Shown piece by piece: positions 48,195-56,956 of a stretch of 64,000 nucleotides of DNA. The notes under the pieces were generated by a model, which worked only from the letters and a program-made list of their open reading frames with translations, was not told the DNA's origin and ran no database searches. The first letter of the stretch is position 1. Each line of letters begins with the position of its first letter. Origin of the DNA: Ovoidimarina sp963698645. Lineage in GTDB: Bacteria; Pseudomonadota; Alphaproteobacteria; Rhodobacterales; Rhodobacteraceae. The position numbers and the translations under genes were made by a program. The stretch lies in assembly GCA_963698645.1 (NCBI GenBank), contig CAVORP010000004.1:62001-126000 (forward strand). The letters are read 5' to 3'.

Positions 48195-49106
48195 ATGTCC
48201 ATTCGACCGATCCTGTCCCAGACCCCGGCCCAGCCAACGATGGAGGGCGCGGGCGTCAAGCTGCACCGGGCCTTCGGATTTCAGGATCCGACGATGCTGG
48301 ACCCGTTCCTGCTGTTCGATGATTTCCGCAACGATCATCCCGAGGATTTCCTGCGCGGTTTTCCATGGCACCCCCATCGCGGGATCGAAACGATCACCTA
48401 TGTGCTGTCGGGCACCGTCGATCATGGCGATTCGCTTGGCAATGTCGGCACCCTTGGCGCGGGCGACGTGCAATGGATGACGGCAGGCTCGGGCATCCTG
48501 CATCAGGAAATGCCCAAGGGAAACGCCCAGGGCCAGATGCACGGCTTCCAGCTTTGGGGCAACCTGCCCGGATCGCTCAAGATGACCGCCCCGCGCTATC
48601 AGGATGTCAGCGGCACGGAGATCCCCGAAATCATCGACGATGACGGCACCCGGGTAAAGGTCATCATCGGAGAGTTCTGGGGCAAGCGCGGCCCGGTGGA
48701 CGGAATCGCCGCCGATCCGCAATATCTCGACATCTGGGTTCCGGCCGGTCTGACCAAGACGTTCCGGATCGACACCTACCGTCGCGCATTTGCCTATGTC
48801 TTCGAGGGCGCAGGCCGCTTTGCCGATGCCTCCGCCCCCGCAGGGGTGCGGCTCGAGAAGGAAGTGATGGGGTCCGAGGTTAACATTCGTGACCTGTCCG
48901 GTAACCGTACTCTGATCCGCTTCGGCACCGGCGACGAGGTGACCGTGACCGCGGGTCCCGAGGGGATTCGTTTCCTGCTGATCTCGGGTGCGCCGATCGA
49001 GGAACCGGTGGCCTGGCACGGGCCGATCGTGATGAACACGCAAGAGGAATTGCGGCAGGCGGTCCGGGACCTGCAGAACGGCACCTTCATCCGCCCCCAG
49101 CACTAG
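48195..49106 (+). CDS. Pirin family protein
   Basis: The 303-residue double-cupin protein has the pirin metal site: His 59 and His 61 in WHPHRGIET, His 103 and Glu 105 in SGILHQEMP. The C-terminal cupin (IRFLLISGAPIEEPVAWHGP) is typical. Bacterial pirins are iron-binding, with quercetinase or regulatory activity reported for some. Which applies here is unknown. It is intact and monocistronic. Confidence 0.93.
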   Translation: MSIRPILSQTPAQPTMEGAGVKLHRAFGFQDPTMLDPFLLFDDFRNDHPEDFLRGFPWHPHRGIETITYVLSGTVDHGDSLGNVGTLGAGDVQWMTAGSGILHQEMPKGNAQGQMHGFQLWGNLPGSLKMTAPRYQDVSGTEIPEIIDDDGTRVKVIIGEFWGKRGPVDGIAADPQYLDIWVPAGLTKTFRIDTYRRAFAYVFEGAGRFADASAPAGVRLEKEVMGSEVNIRDLSGNRTLIRFGTGDEVTVTAGPEGIRFLLISGAPIEEPVAWHGPIVMNTQEELRQAVRDLQNGTFIRPQH

Positions 49107-49123
49107 GGTTTCTCACGAAAATA

Positions 49124-49402
49124 TCAGGTCCAGTGCGTCATCTCGCCCCCGGGCAGGCCCGTGCGGGCCTGCATCGGGGCCTCGTAAGGCAGGCCATTTG
49201 CATCGCAAAAGGCGATGACCCAGGCGTCATCCATGGTGAGGAAATCCAGCACCGATCCCAGAAAGACAGGGTCTCCCGCCTGCCGTCGAAGGTCTTCTGC
49301 ATCCGCCCCCGTCGACCCCAGAAAGACCGGCAGCAACTCCTCGTTCCCCACCAGCCATGCCAGCGCGGTAAGGGCCAGTGTCTCGGCGGATTTTCGCTCC
49401 AT
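49124..49402 (-). CDS. DUF3572 family protein
   Basis: The 92-residue protein beginning MERKSAETLALTALAWLVGN matches DUF3572, a short helical family restricted to alphaproteobacteria. An in-frame ATG exists at 49411, but the AAGGA ribosome site directly abuts it, so the ATG at 49402 with proper spacing is preferred. It is adjacent to and divergent from the PleD-like gene, an arrangement common in Rhodobacterales. Function unknown. Confidence 0.88.
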   Translation of the reverse strand: MERKSAETLALTALAWLVGNEELLPVFLGSTGADAEDLRRQAGDPVFLGSVLDFLTMDDAWVIAFCDANGLPYEAPMQARTGLPGGEMTHWT

Positions 49403-49498
49403 CGTCGTCATTCCTTAACGCTGGGAAAGGCTTTGTTAAGACTTGTGGCCATATCGTGAGCACATCGTTCTAACCCGTTCTCGGCCCACGAGGTATCC

Positions 49499-50872
49499 AT
49501 GGCAGCGCGCATTCTTATAGCAGATGGCATGACCACGAACAGGATCACCTTGTGCTCGGTTCTCAAGGGTGCGCGCCATGAAACGATCACCGTCGATCAC
49601 GCCGACGGACTGGTCAAGACAGCCGAGATCCGGCAGCCCGCGCTGATCCTTCTGGACCGTGACCTGCCCGGTGGCGGGCTGACCGCACTGGCGCGACTGC
49701 GCGCGAAACCGGCCACGCGGTCGATCCCGGTCATCCTGACGCTGACGGAAAACCTGCCCTCCGCCCGGCTCGAGGGCCTGCGGGCAGGCGCCGATGATCT
49801 GGTCACGCGCCCGTTCACGCCGATCCTGCTCCTGGCGCGAATCCGAAGCCTCCTGCGCTCGCGCGAAACCGCCGAGGCGTTGCAGGCCCGCGCCCTCACC
49901 GTCCGCGAAATGGGCTTTGCCGAGGACGCCCCCATATTCACCCATCCCGGCCGCGCCGCCTTCGTCGCCGCCACCCTGCCCGAAGCCGAACGGGCGCGCC
50001 GCGATCTTCAGGACCATACGGCGCATGGCGTGGGCGCGCTCGATGTCGAACAGGCCCTGACAGCGGCCGAAAGCAATCGCACTCCCGATGTCCTTGTGAT
50101 CGGCGCCGGACGCTGCGGGCCGACCCATGTCCTGCGGCTTCTGGCGGATCTGCGCTCGCACGCCTCGGCGCGCCATTCCGCGATCATCGTCATCCACGAC
50201 CCCGAGGATACGGATACCGCCGCGATGGCCCTCGATCTTGGGGCAAGCGACCTTCTCGAGACCGGATTCGACCCCAAGGAACTGGCCCATCGCATCGACG
50301 TCCAGCTTCGGCGCAAGCGCGAGGCCGACAGTCTGCGCGCCGCCGTCGAGGAACGGCTGCGTCTCGCGGTGGAAGACCCGCTGACCGGCCTCTTCAACCG
50401 GCGCTACGCAATGGCCCATCTGCAGCAGATCCTGGAACAGGAAAACGCGGGCGAAAGGGTCTGTGTGCTGCTGGTCGACATCGACCGGTTCAAGACCGTC
50501 AACGACCGGTTCGGCCATGCGACGGGCGACGCGGTACTTACCGAAGTGGCCCACCGCCTGCGCGACAACCTCCGCGGGATGGATATGGTCGCCCGGATCG
50601 GGGGCGAGGAATTCCTGATCATCATGCGCGACACCAATCCCGAGGCGGCCCTTGCCGCGGCTGAGCGGCTGTGTTCCGTGGTCCGCGAGACCGCGGTGAC
50701 CTGTCCCGGGCGCGCGATGCGGGTCCCGGTGACCGTCAGCATCGGCATGGCGATGACCGCCCCCAAGGATACCGCCGAGGGCGCGATCGACCGGGCCGAT
50801 ACCGCGCTTTACAATTCAAAGAACGCCGGGCGTGACATGGTCACCGTGTCGCCGCCGCAATTCGCCGCCTGA
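49499..50872 (+). CDS. pleD: PleD-like response regulator with GGDEF (diguanylate cyclase) domain
   Basis: The 457-residue protein has REC1 (1-120) with phospho-acceptor Asp 53 (LILLDRDLP), a degenerate second REC (about 150-275) where the acceptor is missing (DVLVIGAGRCG), and a GGDEF domain (about 285-450). The active-site loop is GGEEF at 368-372. The inhibitory I-site RGMD (359-362) lies exactly five residues before it, so product inhibition by c-di-GMP is expected. In REC1 the usual Lys near TKP is Arg (VTRPF, 102-106), which may alter phosphorylation signalling. It makes c-di-GMP from GTP to control the motile/sessile switch. Confidence 0.92.
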   Translation: MAARILIADGMTTNRITLCSVLKGARHETITVDHADGLVKTAEIRQPALILLDRDLPGGGLTALARLRAKPATRSIPVILTLTENLPSARLEGLRAGADDLVTRPFTPILLLARIRSLLRSRETAEALQARALTVREMGFAEDAPIFTHPGRAAFVAATLPEAERARRDLQDHTAHGVGALDVEQALTAAESNRTPDVLVIGAGRCGPTHVLRLLADLRSHASARHSAIIVIHDPEDTDTAAMALDLGASDLLETGFDPKELAHRIDVQLRRKREADSLRAAVEERLRLAVEDPLTGLFNRRYAMAHLQQILEQENAGERVCVLLVDIDRFKTVNDRFGHATGDAVLTEVAHRLRDNLRGMDMVARIGGEEFLIIMRDTNPEAALAAAERLCSVVRETAVTCPGRAMRVPVTVSIGMAMTAPKDTAEGAIDRADTALYNSKNAGRDMVTVSPPQFAA

Positions 50873-50874
50873 AA

Positions 50875-51357
50875 TCAGCGCCGGATCGCCCGCCGAAGCG
50901 AGGCGTCGAGCCGGTCCGCATAGGCGCGCCGCTCTTCCACGCCCAGACCCTCCAGATGGTCGAGCAACACCTGCTCCCCCAGATCCGCGCGACGTGACGC
51001 CGCCGCCCGCTGTTCGGCCAGAAGCGCCTCGACCGCAGCCCGGTCAAAACTTTCGGCCCTAAGCGCATTCAGAAGCGCCTCGAACCGCTGCCGGAGCGCC
51101 TGGCGGCTTTCGCGCAGGCTGTCTTCCGACTGGCTGCGCGCCGCGCGCGCAAGGGCGCGCCGCTCCTGCGGCTCCAGCGCCATGAAGAAGGGCGTCCCCG
51201 ACAAATCGCGCACCGACCGGTCGCGCCCGTCCCGCCGGTCACCAAGGGCCGCACCGACGATCAGCCCGGCGATCAGCAGGTTCAGGGCCAGCGAGACCAC
51301 CAGCACGATCCGCAACCAGACCGGGATGCCGGCTTTCGGGTTCTGCGCGTCCGCCAT
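50875..51357 (-). CDS. Periplasmic heavy-metal-sensor-like protein
   Basis: From MADAQNPKAGIPVW (51357) the 160-residue protein has one membrane helix (about 14-36) followed by an Arg/Glu-rich helical periplasmic domain (ESRQALRQRFEALLNALRAE, VLLDHLEGLGVEERRAYADR). This fits the CnrR/ZraP/CpxP-like sensor fold. It lacks His/Met-rich metal clusters, so the ligand could be misfolded protein or pH instead of metal. The start overlaps the upstream stop (TGATG), placing it third in the sigma-factor unit. Confidence 0.8.
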   Translation of the reverse strand: MADAQNPKAGIPVWLRIVLVVSLALNLLIAGLIVGAALGDRRDGRDRSVRDLSGTPFFMALEPQERRALARAARSQSEDSLRESRQALRQRFEALLNALRAESFDRAAVEALLAEQRAAASRRADLGEQVLLDHLEGLGVEERRAYADRLDASLRRAIRR

Positions 51358-51704
51358 CAGCCCTGCTCTTCCTCGAATGCGTCGATGCCATAGCCCGCGC
51401 CCAGATCGGACAGGTCGTAATCGTCGCCGGTCACCCCCGGGACATAACCGGTCACGGCAGTTGGCGCGACATAGCCGATCACAAGACCGGTCAGCGCCGC
51501 CGCGGCAAGCCCCGCCCCGCCTCGCCATCCGCCCAGAAGCGACAGGATCGTGGGCCGCGCCGGGCGCGCCGTCGGGCGCCAGGTCTCGGCCACCTGATCG
51601 GCATCCGCCGCGATCCGTGCCAGAAGCGCATCGGACGGCACCGGCGCATCCTCGCGTGCCGCCGCAAAGAAGTCGTCCATTGGATCCTTGTCAGCCATCT
51701 TCAT
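51357..51704 (-). CDS. Small membrane protein, probable anti-sigma partner
   Basis: The 115-residue protein has a cytoplasmic N-terminal half (DDFFAAAREDAPVPSDALLA), one membrane helix (GAGLAAAALTGLVIGYVAPT) and a short acidic periplasmic tail (DDYDLSDLGAGYGIDAFEEE). It overlaps the ECF sigma gene by 14 bases and the sensor-like gene by one. Position and topology suggest it holds the sigma factor inactive, but no known anti-sigma motif (such as a zinc-binding ZAS site) is present. Confidence 0.65.
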   Translation of the reverse strand: MKMADKDPMDDFFAAAREDAPVPSDALLARIAADADQVAETWRPTARPARPTILSLLGGWRGGAGLAAAALTGLVIGYVAPTAVTGYVPGVTGDDYDLSDLGAGYGIDAFEEEQG

Positions 51705-52278
51705 ACCCCAACGCGTCGCGCCGCCCCGACAAAGCCGCCGTCAGCGCCCGTTTTCCCCTGGCGGTCAGACTTTCCACCGCCTCGACCCCGATGTCCATCA
51801 CCTGGGCGATCTCGGGATTCGAAAGCCCTTCGATATGGCGCAGCACCACCGCCTCGCGCTGGCGGTCCGGCAGGGCGTTCAACGCAACCTGCAACGCCTC
51901 GGCGCGGTTGGCCGACATCATCCGCGCCTCGCTGCCCGGCGCACCATCGGCGGGATCGCCCGCCGCGTCGAGCGGCGCCACCCTGCGCCCCTTGCGCAAC
52001 CGGTCTGTGCACAGGTTCGTCACCACGCGGTAAAGCCATGTGGAGACCCGGGCTTCGCCCTGCCGCCAGTCCGGCGCGATCCGCCACAGCCGCAACATCG
52101 CCTCCTGCGCCACATCCTCGGCCTCGCTCGCATCGCCCAGAAGCCGCGCCGCATAGGACAGCACCCGCGGCACCAGACGGCGCGTCAGTTCCAGCGACGC
52201 CGTCCGGTCGCCATTGGCATAGGCGATCAGCAGCGCGTCGTCCGGCACCCCGGTCATGGCGTCGTCTGGTTCGGTCAT
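51691..52278 (-). CDS. ECF-type RNA polymerase sigma factor
   Basis: The 195-residue protein has sigma region 2 (LLGDASEAEDVAQEAMLRLW, VSTWLYRVVTNLCTDRLRK) and region 4 (ALPDRQREAVVLRHIEGLSN, PEIAQVMDIGVEAVESLTAR), and no region 3, as in extracytoplasmic-function sigmas. It heads a three-gene unit with the membrane partner and sensor-like protein. The EF-hand gene upstream on the same strand (90-base gap) may be part of the same response. Confidence 0.93.
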   Translation of the reverse strand: MTEPDDAMTGVPDDALLIAYANGDRTASLELTRRLVPRVLSYAARLLGDASEAEDVAQEAMLRLWRIAPDWRQGEARVSTWLYRVVTNLCTDRLRKGRRVAPLDAAGDPADGAPGSEARMMSANRAEALQVALNALPDRQREAVVLRHIEGLSNPEIAQVMDIGVEAVESLTARGKRALTAALSGRRDALGYEDG

Positions 52279-52368
52279 CGTCCGCCACGGCTATCCTGTC
52301 CGGAACGATCGGGCAATCGGCAGGGGCGCGCACGCACAGACCACGCACGCCCCGTCCGCCAACCTCAG

Positions 52369-52845
52369 TTACGGTGCTTGCCGAAACAGACTTTCGCCCC
52401 GCCGACCATGATCGGCCCTCGTCTCGGCGATCCGGTCGCGCATCGCATCGAATTCGGCCTCGGTCACGACGCCATCGCCATCCGTATCCAGCCGCGCCAG
52501 AAGCCCGCGCCCGGGGATCCGCTGTTCCGCCATGTCCCGCGACAGCATCCCGTCGCCATCGGCATCCATCCGGTCGAACATGCCCCCGGCGCGTTCGGCG
52601 GCCTGTTTCGCGGAATGGGCAATGAACTCGTCGCGGCTGACCTGATTGTCGCCATCGGTGTCGACCTCGGCAAAGCGCGCCGCGCGCAGCGCGTCGATCT
52701 CGGCCTGGGTGATCCGGCCATCGCCATCGGTATCGAAGGTCTCGAACGACATCCGCTCGCGTCCGGGGCCGTCAGGGCCTTGCGCATGAACCGCGCTCGC
52801 GGCGGTGGTCAGCACGACAAGGGCAACAAGGGTGGGTCTCATCAT
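52369..52845 (-). CDS. Exported EF-hand calcium-binding protein
   Basis: The 158-residue protein has a signal peptide (residues 1-21) and four canonical EF-hand loops: DTDGDGRITQAE (38-49), DTDGDNQVSRDE (62-73), DADGDGMLSRDM (94-105) and DTDGDGVVTEAE (120-131). The third has Met instead of the usual Glu at position 12 and may bind weakly. It should bind calcium in the periplasm. Start may be the first or second Met. Located directly upstream of the ECF sigma unit. Confidence 0.9.
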   Translation of the reverse strand: MMRPTLVALVVLTTAASAVHAQGPDGPGRERMSFETFDTDGDGRITQAEIDALRAARFAEVDTDGDNQVSRDEFIAHSAKQAAERAGGMFDRMDADGDGMLSRDMAEQRIPGRGLLARLDTDGDGVVTEAEFDAMRDRIAETRADHGRRGESLFRQAP

Positions 52846-53041
52846 GGGTCGTCTCCATTTTCACATATCGGCTTATGGCAATTTGCCCGCCTTCTGATCC
52901 TCAAACGCGGCAGCCGCCCAATTCCGTCGCAGCTTTCGAAAAATAATCGCGACATCCCGCCGCAAGGACTTTCTGCGACATTCCCTTCTCCGCGGCATCC
53001 GCTACTCAGGGGCCAACGAACGCCAGTCGGGATCCTGCAAG

Positions 53042-53461
53042 ATGTCTCCGCACCTTGAAACGCAGCTCTCCGGAACAGATCCGAATACATCGGAGGATGA
53101 CGCACGGCCGCTACGCCAGTCGCTTTTCCGTGGCTGGAAGCGCCGCTGCCCGCAATGCGGCACCGGTCATATGCTCAAGGGCTATCTCAAGATCCGCGAC
53201 ACCTGCCCTGTCTGCGGCGAGGACCTGCGCGCTGCCCGCGCCGATGACGGCCCGGCCTATCTGACGATCCTGATCGTGGGTCACCTCATGGCTCCCGCGA
53301 TGATCTGGAGCTTCACCACCTTCCGCCCCGATCCGATGATCCTCGCCACCACGTTCTCGGTCGGCTGCACCGCGCTGTCGCTCTATCTGCTGCCACGGCT
53401 CAAGGGACTGATCGTGGCGTTCCAATGGGCCAAGCGCATGCACGGGTTCGGGGTGGCCTGA
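53042..53461 (+). CDS. DUF983 membrane protein
   Basis: The 139-residue protein begins with a hydrophilic tail, then LFRGWKRRCPQCGTGHML and DTCPVCGEDLRA (two CxxC pairs, a zinc ribbon), and two membrane helices (ILIVGHLMAPAMIWSF, TTFSVGCTALSLYLLP). DUF983 proteins are widespread in alphaproteobacteria and of unknown function. It ends five bases before the NUDIX gene, suggesting co-transcription. Confidence 0.9.
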   Translation: MSPHLETQLSGTDPNTSEDDARPLRQSLFRGWKRRCPQCGTGHMLKGYLKIRDTCPVCGEDLRAARADDGPAYLTILIVGHLMAPAMIWSFTTFRPDPMILATTFSVGCTALSLYLLPRLKGLIVAFQWAKRMHGFGVA

Positions 53462-53466
53462 GTTCC

Positions 53467-54147
53467 ATGACAGAGGTCCCGATCCGCGACGCCGCCACCG
53501 TGATCGCCCTGAGGGACCCGGACCGTAACCCGTCGGTCCTGATGGGCCAGCGCGGGGCAAAGGCCGCGTTCATGCCCATGAAATTCGTCTTTCCCGGCGG
53601 CGCCGTCGATCCGGGCGATGCCCATGTGCCGCTCTCGGCCCCGTTGCCCCGCATCTGTGCCAGCCGACTGGCCGAGACCTCCGATGGCCCCGCACCGGAT
53701 GCGCTTGCCGCCGCCGCCGTGCGCGAATTATGGGAGGAGACCGGCCTGATCCTCGGCCAGCCGGGCCAATGGGACAGCCCGCCGCGCGACTGGTCACGCT
53801 TTGCCGCCACGGGTCACCTGCCCTCGGCCTCCGCGCTCCGCTTCGTCTTTCGCGCGATCACGCCGCCCGGCCGCCCCCGCCGCTTCGACGCGCGCTTCTT
53901 CATCGTCGATGCCGCGCGGCTTCAGGGCGATATCGACGATTTCAGCCGGGCCACGGATGAGCTTTCGCATCTGCAATGGGTCCCGCTGGACGATATCCGG
54001 CGCGTCGACCTGCCCTTCATCACCGAGATCGTGCTGTCCGAGATCGCGGCCCGCCTGCCCGATCTCGATGCCCCGCACGAGGTCCCGTTCTTCGACAGCC
54101 ACGACGAACGGGTGGCGTTCCTGCGTCTGCGCGGCAATCCCGCCTAG
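53467..54147 (+). CDS. NUDIX hydrolase, NUDT7/NUDT19-like
   Basis: The 226-residue enzyme starts MTEVPIRDAATVIALRD. The Nudix box is split by an insertion: GGAVDPGD, then about 40 residues, then AAAVRELWEETGL with the metal-binding Glu residues. This extended box is typical of the NUDT7/8/19 type, which hydrolyses CoA derivatives or other nucleoside diphosphate-linked compounds. The substrate is not certain. The stop overlaps the convergent exporter gene by four bases. Confidence 0.88.
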   Translation: MTEVPIRDAATVIALRDPDRNPSVLMGQRGAKAAFMPMKFVFPGGAVDPGDAHVPLSAPLPRICASRLAETSDGPAPDALAAAAVRELWEETGLILGQPGQWDSPPRDWSRFAATGHLPSASALRFVFRAITPPGRPRRFDARFFIVDAARLQGDIDDFSRATDELSHLQWVPLDDIRRVDLPFITEIVLSEIAARLPDLDAPHEVPFFDSHDERVAFLRLRGNPA

Positions 54148-55046
54148 CCCAGCCAGACCACAAGCAGGATCGACAGCGTCAGGACCGCCATGCCGGTGAT
54201 CTCGCGCCCGGTGATTTTTTCGCGGAACACGAGGACCGAGACGAAGACCGAAAAGATCAGCTCCACCTGCCCAAGCGCAAAGACATAGGCCGCGTTCTGC
54301 AGGCTGAAGGCCGCGAACCAGCAGAAGCTGCCGATCATCGACAAAAGCCCCACCATCCCCGCCACGCGCCATGCGCGCAGCGTCGCCATGATCTGACCCG
54401 GTTCGCGCAGGGCAAGCCAAGCCCCAAGGGCAAGGGTCTGAAAGGCCGTCACGATCGCCAGCGTAAGCCCCGCGCGAAGCCCCGTGTCACCGCCCTCCAG
54501 CGCCAGAACCGCCCCGCGATAACCCACCGCAGAGATGGCAAAGAACACCCCCGACAAAAGGCCCAGCCCCGCCGCCCGGTTCAGAAACCGGGTCCAGCCC
54601 GCGCCCGTCCGCTCCGGCGGATCCGACAGCCACAGAACGCCCAACAGCCCGATCAAGAGGGCCACCCCGCCCCAAAGGGAAATCCGGTCACCAAGGATCA
54701 GAAAGCCCACCACCGCGGTCAGGATCACCTCGGTCTTCTTGAAGGTGATGCCCACGGCGAAATTTCTGTGCGCGAACAGCGCCACCACGCACATGGTCGC
54801 CAGAATCTGCGCCAGTCCCCCGGTCAGCGCATAGGCCCAGAAGCCCGGCCCGATCCCCGGCATGCCCTGGCCCGAGCCGCGCCCGTAAAGCACCACCAGA
54901 GCCGCCGCCAAAGGCGCCGAGAACAGGAACCGCGCCAGCGTCGCCCCGCCGGTGGACAGCGCCGTGGATTTCAGATGCTTCTGCGCCATGAAGCGCAGCG
55001 TCTGCGCCGCCGCTGCGGCGATGGTTATGGGAATCCATGCGTCCAT
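54144..55046 (-). CDS. EamA/DMT-superfamily transporter
   Basis: The 300-residue inner-membrane protein has about ten hydrophobic helices arranged as two EamA repeats. Examples are TTMVG-like start MDAWIPITIAAAAAQTLRFM, VILTAVVGFLILGDRISLWG in the first half and VFALGQVELIFSVFVSVLVF in the second. DMT proteins export metabolites such as amino acids. The substrate is unknown. Intact. Confidence 0.9.
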   Translation of the reverse strand: MDAWIPITIAAAAAQTLRFMAQKHLKSTALSTGGATLARFLFSAPLAAALVVLYGRGSGQGMPGIGPGFWAYALTGGLAQILATMCVVALFAHRNFAVGITFKKTEVILTAVVGFLILGDRISLWGGVALLIGLLGVLWLSDPPERTGAGWTRFLNRAAGLGLLSGVFFAISAVGYRGAVLALEGGDTGLRAGLTLAIVTAFQTLALGAWLALREPGQIMATLRAWRVAGMVGLLSMIGSFCWFAAFSLQNAAYVFALGQVELIFSVFVSVLVFREKITGREITGMAVLTLSILLVVWLG

Positions 55047-55086
55047 GCCCCGCTTCTTGGCACGGCGCCCGGTCGCGCGCGAGGGG

Positions 55087-56036
55087 TCAGATCAGGACTT
55101 GTGCCAGAACGGGTGCGGCACCGGGTCCTTGCCGGCGCAGGAAATGCGCCCGGAACACCTCCGCATAGGAACGATAGACATAGCCGCCGTTGCGCCTGTG
55201 GTAATGGGCGGCATTCTCGGAATACAGCCGCCAAAGCCGATACCACGGCACCTTCGGATGCATGTGATGGACCACGTGGAGGTTGTTGTTCAGGAACATC
55301 CACGCGAGCGGCCCGCGATCCTCGATGATGACGGTCCGTCCGCTCGCGCGCTCATGGGCCTGATGCTCGAGGAATGTGCGGATCTTCAGGATCGACATGG
55401 CCAGATAGGCCGCGATGGCGAAGGCCCAGAACGGCATCGCCGCGACCCACAGGAACCAGCCCGCCACCAGCCCAAGCGCCGGAACATGCAGGATCCAGTC
55501 CCTCAGAACCTGCCGGTCGCCCGCACGGATCAGCCGGATATCCTGCCGCAGAAAGACGAACACTCCGATCGCCGGGCCAAGGATCATCCGCCCCGCCAAC
55601 GTGTTGTTGAGCGTCAGAAGCCAGCGCGTGGGCGTGATGCAGGGCGTCCCAGACCTCGGGCGCCAGGTAGTTCGATTCCGGGTCGTCATAGGGATCGGTC
55701 AGGATCGAATCGTTGTGATGCGCCAGATGCGTGTCCCGGAACCGGCCATAGGGAATGATCAGCGTCAGGGCCGGCGCCACAAGGGCCGCATTCAACCGCG
55801 GATGGCCCGGAAACGGGATGGCCATGGACGACCTCATGGGTCAGCGACGCATGAAAGGCCGTGGCAAGTGCCGCAAGAAGAACCGCCAGACCCGGGGCCA
55901 GATCATAGATGGCCGTCGTGGCAAGGGACCAAAGCCCGTAACACAGAACCAACATGGCCAACGTCGGCCATTCCACCTTGAATCTCAGTATCTTCCCCAA
56001 TGCGGCAACACCTGTCACCTCCTGCCACTCTTGCAC
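55087..56036 (-). CDS. Membrane fatty acid desaturase (two frameshifts)
   Basis: Three histidine boxes of membrane di-iron desaturases are present: HEVVHGH, then DTHLAHHNDS (HxxHH) and HVVHHMHPKVPW. Membrane helices lie between. An extra base near 55815 (after HGHP) and another at 55630-55632 split it. Removing both gives a continuous protein of about 315 residues ending PVLAQVLI. It would introduce a double bond into an acyl chain or act on a related lipid. The start is unclear (GTG 56036 or a later TTG). It is divergent from an XRE regulator. Confidence 0.88.
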
Positions 56037-56107
56037 TTGTCACGGCGCCGCGCACATTCGGTATGTTCGCAACAATTATTCCCCGTTGCAGAATAAATTC
56101 ACCAATC

Positions 56108-56956
56108 ATGTCAAAAACGGACAAGAGAGACCGCGCCCTTGCCTTTCGCCGCCGCCTCGCGCGGGCGATGCAGGACATGGGCGCGAGCCAAAGCGGCCTT
56201 GCCCGGCAGGTGGGAGTCGACCGCTCGACGATCTCGCAACTCCTGTCGCGGGAAACACCCCGCCTGCCCAATGCACAGGTCGTGGCGGAATGCGCGGCGG
56301 CCCTCGGGGTCTCGTCCGACTGGCTTCTGGGCCTGTCCGACCGGCCGGAACGCGCCGCCGATATCCTGGCGGCCTCCATGGAGATGCCCACCGCCGACCG
56401 CGCGCTCGCCGACGAACAGCTCTACGCATGGCACCGCGAGGCTGCCGGCTACAAGATCCGCCACGTGCCCGCGCGGCTGCCCGACATGCTCAAGACCCCC
56501 GAAATGCTGCGCTGGGAATACGCTCCGCACCTGGCCAAGACCACGGAACAGGCGATCGGCGCTTCGGGCGACAGGCTCGATCTGTTGCGCGACACCCGCT
56601 CGGACCACGAGCTCGCGATCCCGCTGTTCGAGGTTGAAAGCCTCGTGCGCGGCGAGGGGTATTACGCCGGACTGCCCGAGGAGGTGCGCAAGGAACAGAT
56701 CGCCCGGCTCTTCGAACTGCACGAGCAACTCTATCCGACCCTGCGGATCTTCCTGTTCGACGCAAGACGGCTGCATTCCGCGCCGCTCACCGTTTTCGGC
56801 CCGCTTCTGGCGGCGCTCTATCTCGGACAGCACTATCTGGTGTTTCGCGACAGCGCCCGGGTCACCGCCTTCAGCCGTCACTTCGATCTTCTGGTGCGCG
56901 AGGCGACAGTCTCGGCCCGTGACTTTCCGGAGTACCTGCGCGACCTTCTGGCTTAG
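56108..56956 (+). CDS. XRE-family regulator with C-terminal sensory domain
   Basis: The 282-residue protein starts MSKTDKRDRALAFRRRLARA. It has a Cro/CI helix-turn-helix (about 10-75: MGASQSGLARQVGVDRSTIS with ALGVSSDWLLGL). A long C-terminal part follows (LPDMLKTPEMLRWEYAPHLA, RRLHSAPLTVFGPLLAALYL) of a type I do not recognise. It is divergent from the desaturase with only 71 bases between, an AT-rich gap containing ACAATTATTCC. It probably senses a lipid-related signal and controls the desaturase. Confidence 0.85.
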   Translation: MSKTDKRDRALAFRRRLARAMQDMGASQSGLARQVGVDRSTISQLLSRETPRLPNAQVVAECAAALGVSSDWLLGLSDRPERAADILAASMEMPTADRALADEQLYAWHREAAGYKIRHVPARLPDMLKTPEMLRWEYAPHLAKTTEQAIGASGDRLDLLRDTRSDHELAIPLFEVESLVRGEGYYAGLPEEVRKEQIARLFELHEQLYPTLRIFLFDARRLHSAPLTVFGPLLAALYLGQHYLVFRDSARVTAFSRHFDLLVREATVSARDFPEYLRDLLA

